A DNA stretch of 21,308 nt, from the NCBI GenBank assembly GCA_964509765.1, contig CAZDYI010000064.1, forward strand, positions 1-21,308, read 5' to 3'. Below the pieces are notes generated by a model. It saw only the letters and a list, made by a program, of their open reading frames with translations, did no database searches and was not told the origin of the DNA. The stretch is from CAZDYI01 sp964509765 (GTDB lineage: Bacteria > Pseudomonadota > Gammaproteobacteria > Tethybacterales > Tethybacteraceae). Below are positions 15,658 to 21,308 of the stretch, in pieces. Each line of letters begins with the position of its first letter. Position 1 is the first letter of the stretch. A program made the translations under genes and the position numbers.

Positions 15658-16675
15658 CCCGCTGCGCCTTCGGCTCCATCCCCTGGGGCCGCGGCCTCGA
15701 AAGGCGCTGGCGCCTCTGCCCGAGGCGCGACAGGTGGCCGGCGATCCCGCGCGGCATGGCCAGCACGACCACGATCAGGATCGCGCCCATGACGAGCAGG
15801 TTGTCGACCGCGGTCTGGGTCCCGAGCTGCAGCTTCACGGTCCCGAGCAGCACGGCTCCGAGGATCGGCCCGTACATCGTCCCTATTCCGCCGAGCAGCA
15901 CCCAGATGATCGCCTCGGCCGACAGCGCGAGCGCGAAAAGCTGCGGGGTGACTATCTCGGCCCAGTTCGCGAACAGGCAGCCGCCGAGGCCGGCGATGGC
16001 ACCGGTGAGGGTAAACAGCGCCGTCTTGTAGACGCGCACGTCGTAGCCGAGGAACTCGCAGCGGCGCTCGTGCTCGCGGATGGCGACGATGACCCTGCCG
16101 AAGGGCCGCCGGAACAGGTGGCGCAGCCAGACGTACACCCCGATGAGCAGCAGCCCGGCGAAGTAGTACTGGCCGGCGTCGCCGAACTTGGTCCCGGGAT
16201 CGCCGGGGACGTTCAGGGTCTTGAAGCCGGGGATGCCGTTGAAGCCGCCGAGCCGGGCGCTGCCGATTGCGTACTCGGGGCCCGCAGAGGTGTTGAGGAA
16301 CCGAAACAGCAGCAGCGTGAACACCAGCGTGACCACGGCCAGGTAGACGTCGCTGATCCGCCAGTAGAAGATCATGCAGCCGAGCAGCATCGCCGCGAGC
16401 CCGGCCACGGCGATCGCGATGAAGAAGGGCAGCGTGCTCTCGCCTATGTTGATCGACGCGATGGCGTATGCGTAGGCGCCGAGCCCGAAGAACGCGCCCT
16501 GGCCGAAGCACAGGACTCCGCCGTAGCCCCACAGCACCCCGAGGCTCAGCCCGAGCAGCGCGTAGCACAGCAGCGGGGTGATGGTGTAGTGGTCTGCGAC
16601 CAGCGGGAGCGCGAGCAGCAGCACCAGCCCGGCAACGGCTGACTGACCCGGGGACAGGCCCCGCTCCCTGTTCAC
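15650..16675 (-). CDS. ABC transporter permease, LivM/UrtC type
   Basis: This 341-residue integral membrane protein is one of the two permease subunits. It has many hydrophobic helices and the family block WGYGGVLCFGQGAFFGLGAYAYA near the N-terminus, REHERRCEFLGYDV as the cytoplasmic loop that contacts the ATPase, and AEAIIWVLLGGIGTMYGPILGA near the C-terminus, all typical of LivM/UrtC. I chose GTG 16675, two bases after the stop of the other permease; AAGGAAAGGG upstream provides a good ribosome site, and no better start exists. The frame is open far upstream but reads inside the neighbouring permease there. The basic C-terminal tail (RRQRLSRPRPQG) is probably cytoplasmic. It acts with the permease at 16678-17544. 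Confidence 0.9.
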   Translation of the reverse strand: MNRERGLSPGQSAVAGLVLLLALPLVADHYTITPLLCYALLGLSLGVLWGYGGVLCFGQGAFFGLGAYAYAIASINIGESTLPFFIAIAVAGLAAMLLGCMIFYWRISDVYLAVVTLVFTLLLFRFLNTSAGPEYAIGSARLGGFNGIPGFKTLNVPGDPGTKFGDAGQYYFAGLLLIGVYVWLRHLFRRPFGRVIVAIREHERRCEFLGYDVRVYKTALFTLTGAIAGLGGCLFANWAEIVTPQLFALALSAEAIIWVLLGGIGTMYGPILGAVLLGTVKLQLGTQTAVDNLLVMGAILIVVVLAMPRGIAGHLSRLGQRRQRLSRPRPQGMEPKAQRDG

Positions 16676-16677
16676 TG

Positions 16678-17544
16678 TCAGACCCTTTCCTTGAAGAAGC
16701 GGCCGGTGATCCCCCGCGGCAGCAGCCGGAGCAGCACGACCGCCGCGACCAGGAGCGCGATCTGCCCCGCCCCGGGGGTGACCAGGAGGGTGAACACCTG
16801 GCTGATCGTGCCGAAGAACGAAGCGCTGGTTACCGTCCCGATGATGACCGCAGGGCCTCCCGCGATGACGGTGATGAACGCCTTTGCGATGTACTGCGCG
16901 CCCGAGGTCGGGACCACGCCGACCAGCGGCGCGAGCACCCCGCCGGCAAAGCCGGCGAGCGCCGCGCCCGCGGTGAAGGTGCCCATGTAGACCAGCTTCC
17001 GGTTCTTGCCGAAGGCGCTCGACATCTCGGGGCTTTGCATCGTCCCGCGGGCGATGAGCCCCACCCTTGTGTACTGCAGCACGAGCCACATCGCGATCAC
17101 CAGAGCGACCGAGACCAGGATCACGAACAGCGCGTAGCCGCTGAACTGGTACTCGCCCACCGACACGCCCCCGAAGGGGCTGGAAATGCCGGTCGTCGTG
17201 GTCCCGAACGTCATGCTCATCAGGCCGATCAGAAACAGGCTGATCCCCCAGGTCGCGATCATGGTGTCGATCAGCCGGCCGTAGAGCCGGCTGATCACGA
17301 CCCTCTCGATCACGAGGCCGACCAGCGCGCCGGCGAGCGGCGCGCAGACAAGGATCGCGACGAAGAAGCCCACGCCGTTGTGCACGGCGTAGATGGCGGC
17401 GTAGCCGCCGACCGTCAGGAGCTCCCCGTGCGCGAGGTTGATCACCCGCATCATCCCGAAGATGATCGCGAGCCCCGCGCTGATCAGGATCAGGGAGCCT
17501 ATCGCATAGGCAATCTCAAGGACGAATAGCGCCGCCTGGTCCAC
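16678..17544 (-). CDS. ABC transporter permease, LivH/UrtB type
   Basis: This 288-residue membrane protein is the second permease. Key blocks are GLAIIFGMMRVINLAHGELLTVGGY near residues 24-48, invariant in LivH/UrtB, TRVGLIARGTMQSPEMSSAFGKN for the ATPase-contact loop, and GGPAVIIGTVTSASFFG near the C-terminus. ATSWG-like spacing and the TWGISLFLIG helix also fit. Translation begins at GTG 17544, 28 nt after the binding-protein gene; an in-frame TGA shortly upstream leaves no other start. Its stop is 2 nt from the start of the LivM-like gene. It forms the heterodimeric channel of the importer in the inner membrane; the sequence alone cannot separate amide from branched-chain amino acid transport. 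Confidence 0.9.
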   Translation of the reverse strand: MDQAALFVLEIAYAIGSLILISAGLAIIFGMMRVINLAHGELLTVGGYAAIYAVHNGVGFFVAILVCAPLAGALVGLVIERVVISRLYGRLIDTMIATWGISLFLIGLMSMTFGTTTTGISSPFGGVSVGEYQFSGYALFVILVSVALVIAMWLVLQYTRVGLIARGTMQSPEMSSAFGKNRKLVYMGTFTAGAALAGFAGGVLAPLVGVVPTSGAQYIAKAFITVIAGGPAVIIGTVTSASFFGTISQVFTLLVTPGAGQIALLVAAVVLLRLLPRGITGRFFKERV

Positions 17545-17572
17545 CGTGCATCCAAGTCAGCCCTCAGACGCG

Positions 17573-18808
17573 CTAGATGGCGATCTCGTACTGGGTGTTG
17601 TCGTCGGGGTTGCGGCCGAGGTCGCACACCGACTGGGTGTCAGTCGGCGGGAGCTGGCTGTGGGACTCAAGCACCTTGAGCTCCTGGTTCCGAACCTCCA
17701 TGACGTGCGCGTCAAGGGTCACGTGGTGGGTCTGCGGGTCCACCGTGATCTTGCCCGCCGGGCCCTCGATGCTCGTTCCGCGCTCGAGCGCCTCGATCAG
17801 GGGCTCGGGGTCGATGCTGCCGGCGTCCTCGACGCCCTTCGCCCAGAGCTTGATGCCCTGGTAGTGCGAGACCGCGATCTCGTGGATGCTCGCGTCGCTG
17901 CCGTAGGCCGAGTTCCACGCCGACTTGAAGGACGAGTTCGCAGGCGAGTTCCTGTCCTTGGCGTAGTTGTAGGCGACGATGATGCCGTCGCCCTCCTCCG
18001 GGGTGAGCACGACGTGCTCCAGTCCCACGCCGAGTGTCGTCGACGCCATCGGGATGCGGGACTTCATCCCGGCGGCCGCCCACTGGCGGTAGAAGGACAG
18101 GTGCGCGCCCCCGACCAGGATCGACATCACCATGTCCGGCTTCGCGTCCTGGATCTTGGTGATCGTCGCGTTGAAGTCGGCGACGTCGAGCGGGAAGAAG
18201 TCGGTCTGGACCACAGAGCCGCCGTTGTCGTTCGTGAACTTCGTGACCCAGCCGGCCAGGTTCTGCCCGTAGTTGTAGTCGGCGGCGAGGATGTAGACCT
18301 TCTTGCCCCACTTGTTGAGCACGTAGGGAACGAGCACCTCCGCCTGCTGCGAGGGCGTGATGCCGGTCGCGAACATGTTGCGGTCGCACACCCCGCCCTC
18401 GTAGAGGACGTTGTAGAAGTACGGGATGTTCCTGTCGTGGAGCGTGCCGCGGATGGCCTCGCGGGACGCGGACAGGATCCCGCCGTGGACCACGTCGACC
18501 TTGTCGGAGCCGCGCACGAGCTGCTGCACGTAGCTCGTGTACAGCGCAATGTCCGACTGGGTGTCGAGCGTGTTGATCTCGACCTGGCGCCCGAGCAGGC
18601 CGCCCGAGTCGTTGATCTCGCTGACGGCGAGCTGCGCGGCCTGGTCCATCGGGTCGCCGTAGGCCTCGAAAGGCCCGGACAGGTCGAGCAGGCTGCCGAT
18701 CTTGATGCCGTGGTCGCTTGCGAAGGCCGTCTGCGCCGGCATCGCCGACACGGCTGCCGCGCCCGCGAGCAGATCGCGGCGCGAAATCCTGGTTTTGGTC
18801 TGGTTCAT
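17573..18808 (-). CDS. Periplasmic substrate-binding protein of urea/short-chain-amide type, Tat-exported
   Basis: This 411-residue solute-binding protein captures the substrate for the importer. It begins with a twin-arginine signal (SRRDLLAG at 9-16, hydrophobic stretch, likely cleavage after AFA near residue 30). The mature part has the type I periplasmic-binding fold: IKIGSLLDLSGPFEAYGDPM, VLYEGGVCDRNMFATG, VYILAADYNYGQNLAGW, FFPLDVADFNATITKIQ, ILVGGAHLSFYRQWAAAGM and a C-terminal DTQSVCDLGRNPDDNTQY block. These segments match FmdD/UrtA-type amide and urea receptors rather than LivJ leucine receptors. ATG 18808 is preceded by AAGAGG 8 nt away. It lies 28 nt after the flotillin gene. Likely ligands are small amides; leucine or a related branched-chain compound is possible given the downstream liu genes. 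Confidence 0.9.
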   Translation of the reverse strand: MNQTKTRISRRDLLAGAAAVSAMPAQTAFASDHGIKIGSLLDLSGPFEAYGDPMDQAAQLAVSEINDSGGLLGRQVEINTLDTQSDIALYTSYVQQLVRGSDKVDVVHGGILSASREAIRGTLHDRNIPYFYNVLYEGGVCDRNMFATGITPSQQAEVLVPYVLNKWGKKVYILAADYNYGQNLAGWVTKFTNDNGGSVVQTDFFPLDVADFNATITKIQDAKPDMVMSILVGGAHLSFYRQWAAAGMKSRIPMASTTLGVGLEHVVLTPEEGDGIIVAYNYAKDRNSPANSSFKSAWNSAYGSDASIHEIAVSHYQGIKLWAKGVEDAGSIDPEPLIEALERGTSIEGPAGKITVDPQTHHVTLDAHVMEVRNQELKVLESHSQLPPTDTQSVCDLGRNPDDNTQYEIAI

Positions 18809-18836
18809 GATTGGTACCTCTTGCGGTTCACTTCAC

Positions 18837-20450
18837 CTAGTCGGTGTCCTTTCCGGAGTCCCCGGCCTTCGGGGCGCCTCCTTCCTTCTGCGGCAGCCCG
18901 GAGTCCATCTCCATGCCGATAGTCTCTCCGAGCCGCTTCATCGCCGGCAGCTGCAGGGCCAGGTCAAGCACCCCGTCGATCGCGGAGCTGACCGTTGCGT
19001 TGGAGCCGCCGCCCTTTCCCGCGGGCGCGCCGCCGGCGCGGTCCAGGCCCGTGATCTGGTTGATGCGGATGCTGTCGATCTTCTCGACGGACTTTGCCAT
19101 CTGCTGGGCCATCAGCGGCATGGTAGCGAGCCGCTCGAGGGCCACTTGGTGGTCGCGCGCGGCCTGGCTGCGCTCGTTCTCCGCCTCTATCTTTGCCTTC
19201 ATCGCCGCGGCCTCGGCCCGGGCCTCGAGCTGCCTGGCCTCGGACTCCAGCTGCGTCGCCTCGAGGGACGACTGCGCCTTGGCGACCTGGATCCTGCCCT
19301 CGGACTCTCCTAGGACCTGGTTCTTGCCGGCCTCCTGCTCGGCGCGGATGTTGGCGAGCTGGCTCTCCCTGCGGGCGACGGCGATCTCCTTTTCGGTCTG
19401 GAGGTCCTCCTGGGCCCTGATGATGGCGGTGCGCGCCGCCTCCACCCGGACGTCCGCCTCGATCTCCTCGACGCGCTTGTCGGCGAGCTGCGCCTGGCTT
19501 GCGATCTTGCGCGCCTCGATCTCCTCGAGCGACTGGATCTCGCGCTGGCGGAGCTGCAGGTCGCGCTCGATCTCGAGGTCGCGCAGCTTGCGTCCGGTCT
19601 CGATCTTGTTCTGCTCGGTGGAGAAGTGCGCGTCCTGCTGGGCGCGCTCGCGCTCGGTCTCCGCCGAGGTGCGCAGCTTCTCGATCTCGAGCTGCTGGGA
19701 TATCTTTGCCTGCTCCTGCTCGTGCTCGATCGCCATGCGCCGCTTGGCGGCGTCGAGGTTGGTCTGCCGCACCGCGACGTCGGCCTCGGCCTCGACCGCG
19801 GTGCGCTCCTTCTTGTTCGACGAGATGATCTCGGCGATGTGGCGCATGCCGACCGCGTTGAAGGCGTTGTTCTCGTCGAGCGCAGTCAGCGGGGTCTGGT
19901 CGAGCTTGGTGAGCGAGACGGTCTCGACCTTCAGGCCGGTCCCTGTCAGTCCCGCAGCGAACGATGCGCTGACCGCGGCGACGAAGCCGGCGCGGTCGTC
20001 GTGGAGCTGGTCCATGTTCACCTGCGAGGCGCACGCCTGCATCGCGTCGATGAACTTGGCCCCGAACAGCGACCGTATCTCGTCGGGCCGCAGCGCCCGG
20101 GCCCCTATCGCCTGGGCCGCGGTCGACACGCCCGCCGGGTTAGGGACCACCCGGAGCAGGAACTCCATCTCGACGTCGATGCGCAGGCGGTCGGCGGTGA
20201 TCAGCGAGCTCTCGCCCTTGCGGACGATCTCCACGCGCATGGTGCGCATGTTGATCTCCTCGACGCGGTGCATGAACGGCAGCACCAGGCAGCCGCCGTC
20301 GATGACGACCTTCTTGCCGCCCGCGCCCGTGCGGATGAGGGCCGTGTCGCCCGTGGCCTTGCGGTAGAAGCGGTTGAAGAACGCTACGATGACCCCAAGG
20401 ACCACCAGCGCAACGACCAATTGCGCGAACACGGCGACCCCAGATGTCAT
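18837..20450 (-). CDS. Flotillin-like membrane scaffold protein (YqiK/SPFH family)
   Basis: Flotillins organise ordered membrane microdomains. This 537-residue protein has an N-terminal membrane segment (about residues 5-25), an SPFH/band-7 domain (about 28-210, with GAGGKKVVIDGGCLVLPFMHRVEEINM and ITADRLRIDVEMEFLLRV), a long Glu/Ala/Arg/Gln-rich coiled coil (about 212-435), and a C-terminal region ending in a charged Gly/Lys/Asp tail. Domain order and length fit YqiK-type bacterial flotillin. ATG 20450 is preceded by a weak AGGCGG. It is the first gene of the operon, only 28 nt from the amide-binding-protein gene, with its own promoter-like site at 20514-20541. No NfeD-like partner is visible next to it, as many bacterial flotillins have. 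It may cluster the importer in the membrane, but that is inferred only from position. Confidence 0.9.
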   Translation of the reverse strand: MTSGVAVFAQLVVALVVLGVIVAFFNRFYRKATGDTALIRTGAGGKKVVIDGGCLVLPFMHRVEEINMRTMRVEIVRKGESSLITADRLRIDVEMEFLLRVVPNPAGVSTAAQAIGARALRPDEIRSLFGAKFIDAMQACASQVNMDQLHDDRAGFVAAVSASFAAGLTGTGLKVETVSLTKLDQTPLTALDENNAFNAVGMRHIAEIISSNKKERTAVEAEADVAVRQTNLDAAKRRMAIEHEQEQAKISQQLEIEKLRTSAETERERAQQDAHFSTEQNKIETGRKLRDLEIERDLQLRQREIQSLEEIEARKIASQAQLADKRVEEIEADVRVEAARTAIIRAQEDLQTEKEIAVARRESQLANIRAEQEAGKNQVLGESEGRIQVAKAQSSLEATQLESEARQLEARAEAAAMKAKIEAENERSQAARDHQVALERLATMPLMAQQMAKSVEKIDSIRINQITGLDRAGGAPAGKGGGSNATVSSAIDGVLDLALQLPAMKRLGETIGMEMDSGLPQKEGGAPKAGDSGKDTD

Positions 20451-20475
20451 CGGACCGCCTGACTCAGGGGTTCAG

Positions 20476-20488
20476 TGAGATGATCTCA
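20476..20488. promoter_or_regulatory. Perfect 13-bp dyad, candidate operator in the operon leader
   Basis: The sequence TGAGAT-G-ATCTCA is a perfect inverted repeat with a single central base. It lies between the minus-strand promoter-like boxes (20514-20541) and the flotillin start, about 20-30 bases after the predicted transcription start. That is a suitable place for a dimeric repressor to block the 16-kb operon. It does not resemble the LiuR box I recall for liu genes. The regulator is not encoded in the window. Confidence 0.45.
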
Positions 20489-20513
20489 TCCACCACTACG
20501 GCCTCCCTTCCGG

Positions 20514-20541
20514 ATTATACCCGTTCACAACGAGACTCCAA
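20514..20541 (-). promoter_or_regulatory. Sigma-70-like promoter for the flotillin-amide-liu operon
   Basis: On the minus strand TTGGAG (20536-20541) and a perfect TATAAT (20514-20519) are separated by 16 bp. Transcription would start near 20507, leaving a leader of about 57 nt before the flotillin ATG at 20450, with the dyad at 20476-20488 inside it. No other strong promoter is visible between the twelve genes, which fits a single transcript. Confidence 0.55.
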
Positions 20542-20600
20542 GCCAAGATCCGTCGGGACCGCGATCAGCCGCGCCGCCAAGCCGGACGGCACGAACGATG

Positions 20601-20609
20601 TGGTATGAT
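20601..20609 (+). promoter_or_regulatory. Extended -10 promoter element for the FAD monooxygenase gene
   Basis: TGGTATGAT is an extended -10 element (TG-N-TATGAT, hexamer at 20604-20609). No good -35 hexamer stands 16-18 bp upstream, which extended -10 promoters can tolerate. Transcription would start near 20616, about 34 nt before ATG 20650. It is divergent from the operon promoter about 60-90 bp away, so both could share regulators. Confidence 0.45.
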
Positions 20610-20649
20610 CGACGACAAGCATCGGAAACCAAGATAGGGGGTCAACGGC

Positions 20650-21308
20650 ATGTCAATCTACAAGGGCGGGCTCGGCATCGGCGGACCGCGGAAACCGGCG
20701 AAGGCGCCGGACCAGACGTTCAGGAACCCCTGGCCGAACGCGCCGGACTTCACCTTCGACTACTCGGCCCTGCTTAGCCTGGGCGACGGCGCGCAGATCG
20801 GCGACGCGGGCTCCGCCTCGGGCCTGAGGATCGCGATCATCGGAGGCGGCGTGGCGGGACTCACCTGCATGCGCGAGCTGGTGCGCTGCGGCTTCGAGAA
20901 CATCGACCTGTTCGAGGCCGACGGGCGCATCGGCGGCAGGAACTACTCCAGGTCCTACTTGGACACGAAGCCGACCGACACCGGGCGCTACACGGCCTAC
21001 GAGCTCGGGGCGATGCGCTTTCCCCTGTTCAACGGGCACAGCGCGATGAGCTACTACCTGGACTTGCACAGCATCGGGACCCAGAGCTTCCCGGACCCGG
21101 GAACCGTCAACACCGGCATCTGGGTCAACCAGGGGCGCGGGACGTCAGGCACCGGGACCCCGCAAGACATCGACCTGTGGGAGGCGGGCAAACCGCCGCC
21201 GAGCGACTTCACGCCGGTCTGGGACAAGTGGAACGCCTTCAGCCAGAAAGCACAGCAGGAGATGCAGAAGCAGTACGACCAAGGCGACGAGGTCTGGCTG
21301 AAGTGGTT
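20650..21308 (+). CDS. FAD-dependent L-amino acid 2-monooxygenase/oxidase family (tryptophan/lysine monooxygenase-like), N-terminal part
   Basis: Flavin amino acid 2-monooxygenases convert an L-amino acid and O2 into the amide one carbon shorter, CO2 and water; some relatives act as oxidases. The window holds 219 codons without a stop; the 3' end is missing. A 59-residue N-terminal extension, also seen in tryptophan and lysine monooxygenases, precedes the Rossmann motif IAIIGGGVAGL (61-71), E89 for ribose binding and DGRIGGR (91-97). AYELGAMRFP (116-125) holds R123, matching the substrate-carboxylate arginine in the GAMRFP motif of IaaM. SFPDPGTVNT (146-155) matches FPDPGVVDT of IaaM. ATG 20650 has AGGGGG 8 nt upstream. 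Divergent orientation to an amidase- and liu-containing operon suggests its amide product feeds that pathway. The substrate cannot be read from this part; plain L-amino acid oxidase is an alternative. Confidence 0.82.
   Translation, partial: MSIYKGGLGIGGPRKPAKAPDQTFRNPWPNAPDFTFDYSALLSLGDGAQIGDAGSASGLRIAIIGGGVAGLTCMRELVRCGFENIDLFEADGRIGGRNYSRSYLDTKPTDTGRYTAYELGAMRFPLFNGHSAMSYYLDLHSIGTQSFPDPGTVNTGIWVNQGRGTSGTGTPQDIDLWEAGKPPPSDFTPVWDKWNAFSQKAQQEMQKQYDQGDEVWLKW

Noticed and set aside
15371..16642. 423-codon plus-strand frame opposite the LivG/LivM-type genes
   Set aside because: It is a low-complexity composition shadow with no family motifs, and it conflicts with well-supported genes.
16676..17089. 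Extension of the LivM-like frame into the LivH-like gene
   Set aside because: No homology in the extension; GTG 16675 with a good ribosome site gives the usual length.
17573..18808. Classical leucine-binding protein (LivJ) as the identity of the receptor
   Set aside because: Blocks such as VLYEGGVCDRN, ADYNYGQ and the VCDLGRNPDDN tail fit the urea/amide FmdD/UrtA group better.
1..21308. CRISPR arrays, tRNA or rRNA genes, insertion sequences, integrase or attachment repeats
   Set aside because: Looked for across both strands by eye; no spaced repeat array, tRNA T-loop or acceptor pattern, transposase or integrase motif was found.

Overview
This 21.3-kb window is GC-rich chromosomal bacterial DNA. 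Frequent GTG starts, tightly overlapping genes, a Tat-exported binding protein and liu-type leucine genes suggest a proteobacterium, most likely an alphaproteobacterium; there is no rRNA or other marker to settle this.

Left flank and accessory region (1-4455). The window opens in the 3' part of a plus-strand anmK gene (anhydro-N-acetylmuramic acid kinase). An AT-rich control region with repeats then leads into an AbiEi/AbiEii toxin-antitoxin pair whose genes overlap by 4 nt. Facing it on the minus strand are two paralogous genes with Mrr-like N-terminal domains. Both have lost the QxK half of the nuclease site, and the longer one carries an extra C-terminal domain. This looks like a small defence-type cargo between housekeeping and catabolic genes.

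Main operon (20450 down to 4456, minus strand). Twelve genes lie head to tail with overlaps or gaps of at most 28 nt: a flotillin-like protein; a urea/short-chain-amide type ABC importer (binding protein, two permeases, one free ATPase); a single ORF fusing the second ATPase to a complete AmdA-type amidase; an acyl-CoA ligase; and the leucine/isovalerate genes in the order liuA, liuB, liuC, liuD, liuE (isovaleryl-CoA dehydrogenase, methylcrotonyl-CoA carboxylase beta, methylglutaconyl-CoA hydratase, carboxylase biotin subunit, HMG-CoA lyase).

Right edge (20451-21308). A 199-bp divergent intergenic region holds promoter-like sequences for both directions and a perfect 13-bp dyad. It separates the operon from a plus-strand gene, cut by the window end, for an FAD enzyme of the tryptophan/lysine 2-monooxygenase family.

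Taken together the genes suggest a coherent pathway: an amino acid is oxidatively decarboxylated to an amide (or an amide is imported), the amide is hydrolysed by the transporter-fused amidase, the acid is activated to its CoA ester, and the liu enzymes convert it to acetyl-CoA and acetoacetate. With leucine as substrate this would be an isovaleramide route that bypasses transaminase and branched-chain keto-acid dehydrogenase. The enzyme families are well supported; the leucine-via-amide pathway is an inference.
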